A stretch of DNA of 64,000 nt from Candidatus Ozemobacteraceae bacterium (GCA_035373905.1 DAOSOK010000003.1:130073-194072), one strand, 5' to 3'; numbered from the stretch's first letter, positions 16,713-24,224 are shown. Numbers and translations: made by a program. The notes: generated from the sequence alone by a model not told the origin.

Positions 16713-18074
16713 ATGGCCATCAGCACTCTTCCCCCCAGCGGGATGCGCGATTTTTTGCCGGCCGAGCTGACTCGCAGACGGCATGTCGAAAGCGTCATCA
16801 GGCGCGTTTACGAATCGTTCGGCTTCGTTCCGATCGAAACCCCGACCGTCGAAAACCTTTCGACCCTCCTCGGAAAATACGGGGAAGAAGGCGATCAACT
16901 CCTGTTTCGCATCCTTCACCGGCGCGACAAACTCGCTCGGGCCCTCCAGCAGCCTTCCGTCACGGAAAAGGATCTCGCGGAGATGGGTCTGCGCTACGAC
17001 CTGACCGTTCCCCTCGCCCGCCTCATCGCGAACAGCAAGGATCTACCGAGGTTTTTCAAACGCTACCAGATCCAGCTCGTCTGGCGCGCCGACCGGCCCG
17101 GCCGCGGCCGTTTCCGCGAGTTCCAGCAGTGCGACGTCGACATCACCGGCACCACCTCGCTGATCGCCGAGGCCGAAGTCTGTTCCGCCGTCGCCACGGT
17201 GCTGAGCGAGCTTGGATTCAAGGATTTCCACATCCATCTCAACCATCGGCAGCTCCTCCGCTGTCTGATCTCGGCCGCCGGTTTGCGGCCCGATCAGGAG
17301 GAAACCGCCCTCGTCGCCGTCGACAAGATGGACAAGATCGGCGAAGCAGGCGTTCTGAAGGAACTCCAGGCGCGCGGCATCACCGATGCGTCCGCGTCTC
17401 TGCTCCTCGAGATGCTCCGCCGCCCCGAAGGCCTCGACGAAGCCGGCGAGCTCGCCCGTCTCGAATCGCGCCTGAGCGGCATCGAGGGGGCATCCGCCCA
17501 TATCGCCCAGCTCCGCGAACTGCTCGCCATCTCGGCCCACACGCCGGCCGGCAGCCACCTGCGCATCGACGCGACCCTGGCCCGCGGTCTCGGCTACTAT
17601 ACCGGCCCGATCTTCGAGATCCGCTCGCCGCTCGCCAGCGGCAGTCTCGGCGGCGGCGGACGGTATGATAATCTCATCGGCATGTTCCGCGGCCAGACCA
17701 TCCCTGCCGTGGGCTTCTCGATCGGCTTCGAGCGGCTCGTAATGGTGATGGAGGAAAAAGGCCTGTTCGGCGAACTCGCCGTCGGCCCGGACGTCATGCT
17801 CTGCCGCTTCGACGACGTCGCTCCGGCCGACGTCCTCAAAGCCGCCACCGCGCTCCGCACCGCGGGCGTGAAGGTGGAAGTCTACCCGGAAACCCCGAAA
17901 CTCGGAAAACAGCTCGCCTACGCCGAGTCGGCAGGCGCGCGTGTCGCGGCCATTCTCGGCTTGTCGGAAGTCCAAACGGGAAGCATCACGCTCAAACACC
18001 TGTCGACGGGAGAGCAACTGACGCTGCCTGCCGGCGAAGCTCCAGCTAAAATCAGGGGCTGGCTGCATCCCTGA
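16713..18074 (+). CDS. hisS: Histidyl-tRNA synthetase
   Basis: 453 aa, a class II aminoacyl-tRNA synthetase that charges tRNA-His. The N-terminus MAISTLPPSGMRDFLPAEL is typical. Motif 2 is VWRADRPGRGRFREFQQCDVD near residue 128. The histidine-binding RGLGYYTGPIFEI lies near 290, and motif 3 GGGGRYDNLIG...VGFSIGFERL near 315-345. The C-terminal anticodon-binding domain (about 365-453) is complete. No strong ribosome site precedes the ATG. It appears to be followed by a hairpin at 18097-18126. Confidence 0.95.
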   Translation: MAISTLPPSGMRDFLPAELTRRRHVESVIRRVYESFGFVPIETPTVENLSTLLGKYGEEGDQLLFRILHRRDKLARALQQPSVTEKDLAEMGLRYDLTVPLARLIANSKDLPRFFKRYQIQLVWRADRPGRGRFREFQQCDVDITGTTSLIAEAEVCSAVATVLSELGFKDFHIHLNHRQLLRCLISAAGLRPDQEETALVAVDKMDKIGEAGVLKELQARGITDASASLLLEMLRRPEGLDEAGELARLESRLSGIEGASAHIAQLRELLAISAHTPAGSHLRIDATLARGLGYYTGPIFEIRSPLASGSLGGGGRYDNLIGMFRGQTIPAVGFSIGFERLVMVMEEKGLFGELAVGPDVMLCRFDDVAPADVLKAATALRTAGVKVEVYPETPKLGKQLAYAESAGARVAAILGLSEVQTGSITLKHLSTGEQLTLPAGEAPAKIRGWLHP

Positions 18075-18096
18075 CCGACGTTCATTCGCACGCTTC

Positions 18097-18126
18097 GGCG
18101 GCCCGCTCGCACCCGATCGGGCCGCC
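18097..18126 (+). terminator. Hairpin between convergent genes hisS and GNAT
   Basis: GGCGGCCCG (18097-18105) pairs with CGGGCCGCC (18118-18126), 22 bases after hisS. It lacks a T-run in either direction. Confidence 0.45.
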
Positions 18127-18204
18127 GTTGCATCTCGAGTCCCGCCGTCACCCGTTTTCCCGGATCTCGTCGAAGAGCGGGAGGAACGATACCGCCAAAG
18201 CGGT

Positions 18205-18681
18205 TCAAAACCTCTTGATATACATCACAAGATCGTCGCCGGGCTTGTAGAAGTCGCGAATGCGCGCATCCTCGGTGTAGCCACGGCCAAGATAAAACTT
18301 CCTCGTCGGGTCATACAGGGGCTTGCCTGACGTTTCGCAGACCAGCATGCGCGCGCCGCGTTTTCTGACGTCGTTTTCGCTCCATTCGAGCAGGGCCTTG
18401 CCGGCTCCGGTGCGCTGCACGCGGGGATCGACGACGATCCAGTACAGATCCCAGGTGCCCTCGGTCAGGGGGCGAAGACCGTGGCAGGCGTAGCCGACCG
18501 CCTGGCCGTCCAGGTCGGCGACGGCGAAATAATAGTCCGTCTGGCCGGGCTGGGCCAGCGCAACATCGACCAGTTCCAGCGCAACGACGATCTCCTCTTC
18601 GGAGAAGAAACCCGTGGCGCGCACCATGGCCTCGATGGCGGGCCGGTCGGCCGGCCGGAGTTCGCGAATCAGCGGTTTCAT
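18205..18681 (-). CDS. GNAT-family N-acetyltransferase
   Basis: 158 aa. The acetyl-CoA-binding motif is visible as VVDPRVQRTGAGKALLEW near residue 90 (pattern R/Q-x-x-G-x-G/A), preceded by GYACHGLRPL and followed by the FYLGRGYTE motif near residue 132. The acceptor is unknown. The start overlaps the end of the second ATP-grasp gene by four bases, making it the third gene of an ATP-grasp pair operon. This suggests that it acetylates the product, or a component, of the ligase reaction, but that is inference. Confidence 0.85.
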   Translation of the reverse strand: MKPLIRELRPADRPAIEAMVRATGFFSEEEIVVALELVDVALAQPGQTDYYFAVADLDGQAVGYACHGLRPLTEGTWDLYWIVVDPRVQRTGAGKALLEWSENDVRKRGARMLVCETSGKPLYDPTRKFYLGRGYTEDARIRDFYKPGDDLVMYIKRF

Positions 18682-19670
18682 TTCGATTTCAGGGCCATGC
18701 GGGCGATCTGCTCGATCGCATCGTCATAGCCGAGCCCCATCTGCGGGAGAGATTTGACGAACCCGGTTCCGGGACCGATATCGGGGTTCGGGTTCAGCTC
18801 GAGAATCCACGGTTTGCCGTCCGCATCGATACGAAGGTCGAGACGAGCGTAGCCCCGGAGATCGAGAGCCGAGAAGGCGGTCGCGGCCAGGCTGCGCACT
18901 TCCGCATCGAGCGCCGGTTCCAGAACGGCGGGGGCTTTGACCGGGGTTTTCATGAACTCTTCCGATTCTTCGCTCCACTTGGCGTCGTACGTCAGGATCT
19001 TCGGCCGGTCGGAGGGAAGTTCGGAGTAATCGATCTCGTTGATGCCGAAGCGGAGGCCGTCCTCCGTCGCGAGAATGGCGACGTTCAACTCGCGGCCGTC
19101 GATATACCGCTCGATCAGCACCGGAAGGCCGAACCGGTCGAACAGGAGCTCGAACCGGTCTTTCGCGGCCTCGACGTCGGAAACGACGCTTCCGACGTCA
19201 ATGCCGAGCGAGGCGTCTTCGGTCGAGGGCTTGAGGATGGCCGGCCAGTCCCCCCACCCGTCGAGGCCGCGTACGTCGTAGAGTGCGGCGAACGGCGGAG
19301 TCGGCAGCCCGACGTCGCGCAGGAGTCGCTTGGTGCAGATCTTGTCGAGCAGCAGGACGAGCGCTTCGGGGGTATTGCCCGTGCAGGGCACCTTCAGCCA
19401 TCGCAGAAGAAACGGGACGGCCGCTTCGAGCCGGCTGTTCCCGCCGATCGTCTCGCACAGATTGAACACCGCATCGGGCTTGAACTCGTGGACGGCGCGG
19501 AGCAGCGGTCCCGGGTCGGCCCCCACGAGCAGGGGCACGACCTGGTGGCCGCGGCGTTCCAGAGCCGACCGGACCGCGGTGGCGGCGTGTTCGACACCGC
19601 GGTCCGACGCGGCCTCGCCTTCCCAGCGTTCGACGATGGCCGGGGCGTTGACGAGGATCAGGACGCGCAT
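18678..19670 (-). CDS. Ddl-like ATP-grasp ligase, second of a tandem pair
   Basis: 330 aa from the ATG at 19668-19670; the frame continues upstream only as a shadow of the neighbour. It has the D-Ala-D-Ala ligase layout: an N-terminal Rossmann-like domain (MRVLILVNAP, FNLCETIGGNSRLEAAVPF), then an ATP-grasp domain with AILKPSTEDASLGID near residue 145, ERYIDGRELNVAIL near 190 and the magnesium site ARLDLRIDADGKPWILELNPNP near 275-295. ELNPNP supplies Glu and Asn ligands. It overlaps the first ligase by 13 bases. A true Ddl is usually single, so this pair likely joins other amino acids or peptides. The product is unknown. Confidence 0.8.
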   Translation of the reverse strand: MRVLILVNAPAIVERWEGEAASDRGVEHAATAVRSALERRGHQVVPLLVGADPGPLLRAVHEFKPDAVFNLCETIGGNSRLEAAVPFLLRWLKVPCTGNTPEALVLLLDKICTKRLLRDVGLPTPPFAALYDVRGLDGWGDWPAILKPSTEDASLGIDVGSVVSDVEAAKDRFELLFDRFGLPVLIERYIDGRELNVAILATEDGLRFGINEIDYSELPSDRPKILTYDAKWSEESEEFMKTPVKAPAVLEPALDAEVRSLAATAFSALDLRGYARLDLRIDADGKPWILELNPNPDIGPGTGFVKSLPQMGLGYDDAIEQIARMALKSK

Positions 19671-20677
19671 TTGAGCTCGGCGCGCTGCTGCATCAGCAGG
19701 CCCTGCCGGGCAAACGACACGTCGAGAATCTCGCCGATCAGCTCGCGGTAGGTCATTCCCGTCGCCTTGGCCAGGATGACGAGGTCGCCCTTCACCGGAG
19801 ACAGGCCCGGCAGCGGGTTGCACTCGATGAAGCGCGGCTTGCCCATGGCGTCGAGCCGCACGTCGACGCGTGCGAAATCGCGGCACTCGAGGGCCTTGTA
19901 GGCTTCGATCGCGACTTTATATATCTGCTTCAATGTTTCCGGGGAAACGCGGGGCGGAATGTGGTAATCGACCTGGTTGAGGTAGTCGCGCTTCGTTTCG
20001 AGCGAGTAGACGAACTCCTCGAGCGGAACGTTGCGCGGCGCGATCTCCATGGCGCCGATGACGCGCGGCATCTCGTTCCCGACGACGCCGACGGTGCACT
20101 CGAGCCCCGGCAGGAACTCCTCGGCCAGGACCGGACCGTTATACGCATCGATCAGCGCAGCGATACGCTCTTTCGCGCCTTCCGGGTCGGTGATGCGCGA
20201 CGTGTTCCGGATGCCCTTGCTCGAGCCTTCGGCGTTCGGCTTCACCAGGATCGGAAAACTCAGCCCGGTCAGGTCAATCTTGCGCGGGTTTTTGAACAAC
20301 CGTCCGTTGGCCATCGGAACGCGGCCGCTCGCGACGCGCTTGGCGAGTTCCTTGTCGAGGGTGACGCCGAGCGTGATCGCATCCGAGCCCGAGTAGGCCA
20401 CGCCGAGCATCTCGGCGACGGCCGGCACTTGGGACTCGCGGCATCTTCCGCGGAGCCCCTCGGCGATATTGAACACGAAATCGTATTTTCCGCGGGCCAG
20501 GATCTCGGGGAACGTGCTGTCCGCCTCGAGCACGTCGACCGTGTGGCCGAAACTTTCTATCGTATTCGCTATGGCAGCTGCCGTCTCGGGGGAGTCGAAT
20601 TCTTCGTATTCGTCCTCGGGACCGCCGAATCCGCTCTGATACCTGTCGCTTCTGTTCACCGCAAGTGCCACTCTCAT
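19658..20677 (-). CDS. Ddl-like ATP-grasp ligase, first of a tandem pair
   Basis: 339 aa from the ATG at 20675-20677, seven bases after GGAGG; a GTG codon sits directly before it. The ATP-grasp core shows FPILVKPNAEGSSKGI near residue 141, EEFLPGLECTVGVVG near 190 and ARVDVRLDAMGKPRFIECNPLPG near 268-290, the Ddl-type ATP and magnesium sites (Glu and Asn in IECNP). The N-terminus has an acidic insertion (PEDEYEEFDSPE, about residues 21-32). The start overlaps the stop of a 36-codon ORF by one base, so the ligase may be translationally coupled to a peptide. Downstream partners are the second ligase and a GNAT. The function is not D-Ala-D-Ala ligation with any certainty. Confidence 0.8.
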   Translation of the reverse strand: MRVALAVNRSDRYQSGFGGPEDEYEEFDSPETAAAIANTIESFGHTVDVLEADSTFPEILARGKYDFVFNIAEGLRGRCRESQVPAVAEMLGVAYSGSDAITLGVTLDKELAKRVASGRVPMANGRLFKNPRKIDLTGLSFPILVKPNAEGSSKGIRNTSRITDPEGAKERIAALIDAYNGPVLAEEFLPGLECTVGVVGNEMPRVIGAMEIAPRNVPLEEFVYSLETKRDYLNQVDYHIPPRVSPETLKQIYKVAIEAYKALECRDFARVDVRLDAMGKPRFIECNPLPGLSPVKGDLVILAKATGMTYRELIGEILDVSFARQGLLMQQRAELKCAS

Positions 20678-20787
20678 CACAGCACCTCCGCCCTGATCTT
20701 GTTTCCGCCGGTCTGCGCCGGGGCGTCGGAGGTCGTATCGAGCTTCAGCGATCCTGCGAACATACTCCCAGGGGTTTCTTGATCCAT
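20677..20787 (-). CDS. Possible 36-aa peptide coupled to the ATP-grasp genes
   Basis: An ATG at 20785-20787 opens a 36-codon frame (MDQETPGSMFAGSLKLDTTS...NKIRAEVL) whose TGA shares one base with the first ligase's ATG. The Shine-Dalgarno GGAGG of the ligase lies inside it. Its own ribosome site is weak. Ribosomal peptides modified by ATP-grasp ligases exist (graspetides, pearlins), and a tiny ORF coupled to two ligases would fit such a substrate, but this is speculation. A longer reading of the same frame to 20949 runs through a structured leader and is not favoured. Confidence 0.3.
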   Translation of the reverse strand: MDQETPGSMFAGSLKLDTTSDAPAQTGGNKIRAEVL

Positions 20788-20799
20788 TTCGTTTTTGTT

Positions 20800-20951
20800 T
20801 CTTAGGCCGGCCTCCCGACCGACCCTCCGCTCACCCTCGCCGGGTGCCACGGAGTCCTCATGAGCCATACGGCTCCCGCGCACATCGTGAAATGCCCCTA
20901 CGCCGCTTGGCCTCCCTGGGTTACCGCCTGGCCACGGGATTCCGGGCAAAT
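20800..20951 (-). ncRNA. Structured leader RNA before the ATP-grasp operon
   Basis: Read on the minus strand, this stretch is GC-rich and folds locally. GAGCC (rc of 20870-20874) closes on GGCTC (rc of 20861-20865). GACTCCG pairs with CGGAGGGTC around an inner CACCC/GGGTG stem (about 20819-20857). The octamer GGGAGGCC occurs twice (near 20810-20817 and 20911-20918). It lies directly after a terminator and before the peptide ORF, the position of a riboswitch aptamer or an attenuator. I cannot assign it to a class I know; some words recall the c-di-AMP riboswitch, but the conserved core does not match. Confidence 0.4.
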
Positions 20952-20977
20952 AAAAAAGCCTCCCACGATGGGGAAGC
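20952..20977 (-). terminator. Rho-independent terminator upstream of the ATP-grasp operon
   Basis: On the minus strand GCTTCCCC (rc of 20970-20977) pairs with TGGGAGGC (rc of 20958-20965) and is followed directly by TTTTTT (rc of 20952-20957). It ends a transcript that starts to the right, or acts as an attenuator. Confidence 0.8.
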
Positions 20978-21170
20978 GTGAAATCACGATTCTAACCGGA
21001 ACCAGTTCGCGGCGTCGCCTCAATCGATGACGCCACGAGATGAGTGATGAAGGGTCTTCACCTGTCATGGAACTGCCGTTTGCCTGCCTTTTCGTTTTCT
21101 GCGCTTCTCTTGTCTCGGCTCGCCCGATGCTCCTGTTCGAGATGCATCAGAAGGTCTCCTTCACGAGCGT
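20978..21170 (-). ncRNA. Candidate structured small RNA or attenuator leader
   Basis: No convincing gene lies between the promoter at 21177-21205 and the terminator at 20952-20977, yet the strand is full of perfect short stems. A three-way junction is closed by CGAGC (21164-21168) and GCTCG (21118-21122) and encloses GAAGG/CCTTC (21150-21162) and GATGC/GCATC (21126-21148). Further stems are GGCGTC/GACGCC (21011-21034) and CGTGA/TCACG (20977-20988). A transcript would be about 220 nt. It could be a free small RNA or the 5' end of the ATP-grasp mRNA. It does not match RNase P, tmRNA, SRP or 6S motifs that I know. Confidence 0.5.
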
Positions 21171-21176
21171 CAACTC

Positions 21177-21205
21177 CTTATAGCATCAGGAATCTCATCC
21201 CACAA
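21177..21205 (-). promoter_or_regulatory. Promoter of the candidate small RNA
   Basis: On the minus strand TTGTGG (rc of 21200-21205), a 17-base spacer and TATAAG (rc of 21177-21182) place a start near 21170, at the edge of the structured region. Confidence 0.5.
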
Positions 21206-21462
21206 GGGGAGTCCTGAAAAATGTATAAAAATTTCGCATGATGTTGATTCGGCATCGCAGATTGCTGTGTTTAAGGCATTATCAGCAGGTGACCGGCAAT
21301 GGCGTTTCATATTTTTTTCTGGACTCACAGATACGCGGTTTTTTCCCCGCATTTCGACGCATGCGACGTGCGCATCGACGTCGAAAAATCCCGCTCATGG
21401 ATGAGCCGCATTCAGCCGATATGCCTTATGGGACAGAAAAATGCTTTTTCCGGAGGCTTGAA
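21206..21462 (+). promoter_or_regulatory. Leader before the 176-aa gene
   Basis: This 257-base AT-richer stretch has no gene. A long interrupted hairpin sits at 21351-21385: TTTCGACG and CGTCGAAA arms with an inner ATGCG/CGCAT stem. I see no clear -35/-10 pair for the downstream gene. An open frame runs through it, but the strong GGAGG at 21452-21456 fixes the start at 21463. Confidence 0.35.
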
Positions 21463-21993
21463 ATGAATGTCGGTACCGTTACCACCCGTTCACAGCAGTA
21501 CGATACGCCCCGCTCCCGCAACAGAAGCGCCGAGCCGGCAATCACCTTCGACAGCACCGAACGCCGCATGGAACACTCGTCATTCCGGAGTTCCGACATT
21601 CTCCAGGATTTCTGGAACCTGACCCAGCGGATGTCGCGCCAGGACCAGATGTCGCTCGCCGCGACCGTCCTGGCGTCGCAGTCGAACCAGAACGGCATTT
21701 CGAGCGAAACCCGCTCTTTTATCGCCAATCTCAAGACCCGGTTCAACCCGTCCGAGATCGAGACGATCCGTGGCATGTTCGAGAAACATGCCTCTCTCAA
21801 AAGCAAATCGGAAGCCCAGATACAGGATCTCTGGAGCCAGATCCAGCAGGTTCTGTCCGGCAACGCCGCGGAGGAGACGGGAGACAGTCTCACCGAAAAC
21901 GGCACGCGCCCGGTTCCCAGAACGCCCGAGGAGCTCTATTTCCAGACCACTCTCAATACGATCGATCGCGTGAACAAGGTTCTGGCTCTCTAA
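21463..21993 (+). CDS. Conserved-looking cytoplasmic protein of unknown function
   Basis: 176 aa from the ATG seven bases after GGAGG. I do not recognise a family. The first 40 residues are polar and disordered. Residues about 45-130 are predicted helical, with regular hydrophobic spacing (ILQDFWNLTQRMSRQDQMSLAATVLA; FIANLKTRFNPSEIETIRGMF). A Ser/Thr/Pro linker precedes a last short helix (LYFQTTLNTIDRVNKVLAL). There is no signal peptide or membrane segment. The helical, Gln- and Asn-rich make-up could suit a structural or regulatory adaptor. It stands alone, between a structured leader and a strong terminator. Confidence 0.7.
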   Translation: MNVGTVTTRSQQYDTPRSRNRSAEPAITFDSTERRMEHSSFRSSDILQDFWNLTQRMSRQDQMSLAATVLASQSNQNGISSETRSFIANLKTRFNPSEIETIRGMFEKHASLKSKSEAQIQDLWSQIQQVLSGNAAEETGDSLTENGTRPVPRTPEELYFQTTLNTIDRVNKVLAL

Positions 21994-22056
21994 GTTTTTG
22001 TTCTCCGTTCTCTCGTCCTCTCTCTACCCCTTTTTGAAATCCTCCTTTTACTTTCT

Positions 22057-22091
22057 CCCCCTCTTCCCGCACGAAGAGGGGGCTTTTTTTT
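22057..22091 (+). terminator. Rho-independent terminator
   Basis: CCCCCTCTTC (22057-22066) pairs with GAAGAGGGGG (22073-22082), followed by C and eight T (22084-22091). It ends the 176-aa gene's transcript. Confidence 0.9.
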
Positions 22092-22120
22092 CATCTGCCG
22101 TCCTCTTTCTCAGTCAGATG

Positions 22121-22152
22121 AAAAGCGCGGCGCCGGGATGCCGACGCCGCGC
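22121..22152 (-). terminator. Rho-independent terminator of the thioredoxin gene
   Basis: On the minus strand GCGCGGCG (rc of 22145-22152) pairs with CGCCGCGC (rc of 22125-22132) and runs into TTTT (22121-22124). Confidence 0.75.
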
Positions 22153-22175
22153 GGGTCATTGTACTGTTGTTACAA

Positions 22176-22631
22176 CTATTTTTTCTCGGTCTGCTCTTCG
22201 GTTGCCGCCGGTTTCTGAGCGGAAGCCGCGGGAAGCTTCGAAATCTCTTCGAGGAATCCCTGCAGGTCCCTGAAGCCGACGATCCGGTTCACTTCGCGGC
22301 CGTCGGTGTCGAGGAACAGAATGGTCGGGAACCCTTCGACCTTGTATTTGTCGACCAACTCGCGGTTCTTGTCGGCATCGATCGCGACGAGGACCAGCTT
22401 TTCGCCGGCAGCCTTCTTGAACTCGTCGGTCGAGAACACTTCGTCCTTCAGCTTGGTACACCACCCGCACCAGGTGGCCGTGAAGTCGACCATCACGATC
22501 TTCGACTCGGCTCCGCCCTGCGTGAGACCTTCGTCGATGCTTTCGAGCCACCCCTCTTCGGCGGCCGAAACCATCAGCGGCAACGCGACAAGAGCCAGGA
22601 AGGCAAACAGGGTCACAACCAGTTTTTTCAT
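22176..22631 (-). CDS. Exported thioredoxin-like protein
   Basis: 151 aa from the ATG at 22629-22631. A signal peptide (residues 1-23, ending LMVSA) is followed by a thioredoxin fold with the redox motif TWCGWC (C55, C58) and the cis-proline segment GFPTILFLDTDG near residue 96. This resembles the thioredoxin_7 family and the C-terminal domain of DsbD, which keep periplasmic cysteines reduced. The last 20 residues are a charged, Ala/Glu/Lys-rich tail. It is a single gene with its own terminator. No partner membrane protein (CcdA/DsbD) is in the window. Confidence 0.85.
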   Translation of the reverse strand: MKKLVVTLFAFLALVALPLMVSAAEEGWLESIDEGLTQGGAESKIVMVDFTATWCGWCTKLKDEVFSTDEFKKAAGEKLVLVAIDADKNRELVDKYKVEGFPTILFLDTDGREVNRIVGFRDLQGFLEEISKLPAASAQKPAATEEQTEKK

Positions 22632-22961
22632 GCGTTCTTCACCCCAGTTCGATATCGGAGATTCATTCTCCCGCCCAATGGTAATCTCCCCGTCCCCATA
22701 ACGCAAGTCACCCCGGCTCACCACGCTCAAGGCCGAGACGCGGATGCGCAGAGATCATTTTCCTGCGAGAAACCCAAACACCAGTATACGATTGATACCC
22801 GGATATTGCGATTTCGGCCCCATATCGGCTGCAGGGGCGGGTTTGAAACCCGCCCCTACGTTGCAACAATGCGAATATCAGACCCAGCGTTCCGCAGAAA
22901 TGATATTTCCCTGCGTCTCTGTGGCGCGTTGCCCGAACTCAGAAATATCCCGCACTATCGA
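22632..22961. other. Gene-free interval with one palindromic repeat
   Basis: This 330-base stretch lies between yhbY and the thioredoxin gene, both on the minus strand. Apart from the palindromic repeat at 22834-22856 I see no gene, terminator or convincing promoter in it. Confidence 0.5.
22834..22856. repeat. Dispersed short palindrome, copy B
   Basis: GGGGCGGG (22834-22841) and CCCGCCCC (22849-22856) flank TTTGAAA. It is the cleanest copy, with TGCA on its left side where copy A has it on the right. Confidence 0.85.
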
Positions 22962-23279
22962 TCAGTCGGAATCGCGATCGGCAGGGAGGACAATGCGGCG
23001 TTTCTTTTCCTCGTCCTTGGGGCGGAACAGGATCAGCACGCGGCCGATGATCCGCACCAGGGTGCAGTTCGCGTGTTCGACGAGCACGTCGGCGACCTCG
23101 TCCTTCTCGACGCTCGCGTTGTCGAGGATCTTGACCTTGACGAGTTCCTGGGCTTTCAGGCTGTCGATGACGCTCTGGATGACGGTCGGCGTGACGCCGC
23201 CCTTGCCGATCCTGACCATCGGCTCGAGGTCATGGGCCAGGGTCTCGAGATATTTGCGCTGTTTCGAAGAGAGTTTCAT
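22962..23279 (-). CDS. yhbY: YhbY/CRS1-type RNA-binding protein
   Basis: 105 aa from the ATG at 23277-23279, preceded by AGGAG. The CRM domain fills the protein: MKLSSKQRKYLETLAHDLEPMVRIGKGGVTPTVIQSV with the conserved GKGG loop (residues about 26-29) and LVKVKILDN after it. The E. coli relative associates with ribosome precursors. The tail is basic and acidic (DEEKKRRIVLPADRDSD). It lies 66 bases after the DUF2877 gene and may share its transcript. Confidence 0.9.
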   Translation of the reverse strand: MKLSSKQRKYLETLAHDLEPMVRIGKGGVTPTVIQSVIDSLKAQELVKVKILDNASVEKDEVADVLVEHANCTLVRIIGRVLILFRPKDEEKKRRIVLPADRDSD

Positions 23280-23345
23280 AAAGTCTCCTGGCCGCGGTGC
23301 GGAAGTTCGAAGAGTGTCGTCTGAAAAGATACACAATGGTAAATA

Positions 23346-24206
23346 TTATGAAGTTCGATATTTTACAATGCCCGACTGGCGAAGATCGGCGTTGACGAGA
23401 TCGAGGGCGGCCGCGACGCCCGTGAGAAAGGGGATTCCCGGGATCGAGGGATCACGCATCATTTCATCGACCGCGACGTCGGCCGCGGTCTCGACGTCGC
23501 GACTCATGGCGTCGAACAGGCGTTCCTGGAATGCGTCGGTCCGCCCTTCGAGGGCGAAACGCAGCCAGGCGATCGCGAACGGCGTCGTGCGGTGAAGGAA
23601 GCGGCGGACCTCCATGGCCAGCCGTCCGTGCCAGTCGGCGCGAAGCCGCCCCCCCAGCTCGCACGCCCGGCCCGTCAGCAGGAAGCCGCACATCGCCGCG
23701 TCCCCGTCGGGGAACACCCCCATGCCACGGCCGACGATGGACAGAACGGGCCGTTCGGCGGCTTCGACGTGGGATTCCTTCAGGCTTCGCGACAGGTCCG
23801 CGAGAGCGCTTTCGAGCGGCGGCGGACTCCCGCGAAGCGCTCGGCCGAGAGAACTTCGCAGGTGGCCGGGGAAATCCCGGACGGCCGCGAGCATGTTCGA
23901 AGGCTGGGACGGCGCTTCCTGCAGGTTCAGCATGCCATGTCCCGGAACGATCAGCTTTCCCCCGGCGATGGACCAGTTGTCAGCCGCAAGCTCGAGGTCA
24001 GGCCGTGGAAGCCGTTCGAGAACGATTGCGTCGGGGCCTCGGCCTCGAGCAGCCGTGACGAGCGAGACCATCCGCCCCTCGGAAGTGAAAAAAACGAGAG
24101 CGTCGTCGGCCCGCAGGCGAAGACTCAGCCCCCCGACGGCCGTGTCATCCGCCAGGCGCGGATCGACGCCGAGAACGCGCCCGAACAAACTTTCTTTCAC
24201 CTTCAT
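23346..24206 (-). CDS. DUF2877 domain protein (AllH-like)
   Basis: 286 aa from the ATG at 24204-24206; a GTG six codons earlier is possible. The segment VLSIVGRGMGVFPDGDAAMCGFLLTGRA (near residue 160) is a variant of the GRGPGLTPSGDDxLCG motif of DUF2877. Proteins of this family, including AllH, usually sit beside FdrA-like and carbamate kinase genes in purine or oxamate catabolism. None of those are here, so the role is open. A TGATACAAT box lies just before the ATG, so the mRNA may be leaderless. The PSGDD-like stretch reads FPDGDA, keeping only part of the motif. Confidence 0.7.
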   Translation of the reverse strand: MKVKESLFGRVLGVDPRLADDTAVGGLSLRLRADDALVFFTSEGRMVSLVTAARGRGPDAIVLERLPRPDLELAADNWSIAGGKLIVPGHGMLNLQEAPSQPSNMLAAVRDFPGHLRSSLGRALRGSPPPLESALADLSRSLKESHVEAAERPVLSIVGRGMGVFPDGDAAMCGFLLTGRACELGGRLRADWHGRLAMEVRRFLHRTTPFAIAWLRFALEGRTDAFQERLFDAMSRDVETAADVAVDEMMRDPSIPGIPFLTGVAAALDLVNADLRQSGIVKYRTS

Positions 24207-24224
24207 CGCCTCGGATTGTATCAC

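Noticed and set aside
20677..20949. 90-codon reading of the peptide frame before the ATP-grasp genes
   Set aside because: The upstream half has no protein-like character, no ribosome site and overlaps a densely structured RNA directly after a terminator; only the last 36 codons are kept as a candidate.
20800..20951. c-di-AMP or cobalamin riboswitch
   Set aside because: Some words (GGAATCC, GGTAACCC, GGGAGG) resemble these classes, but the conserved GGGTGAATC and GCTAACC core of ydaO and the B12 box are absent.
21058..21147. 29-codon minus-strand ORF (MHLEQEHRASRDKRS...) after AAGGAG within the candidate RNA
   Set aside because: It starts inside the three-way junction and is a short charged frame typical of chance; RNA structure explains the region better. 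It is worth keeping in mind if translation data appear.
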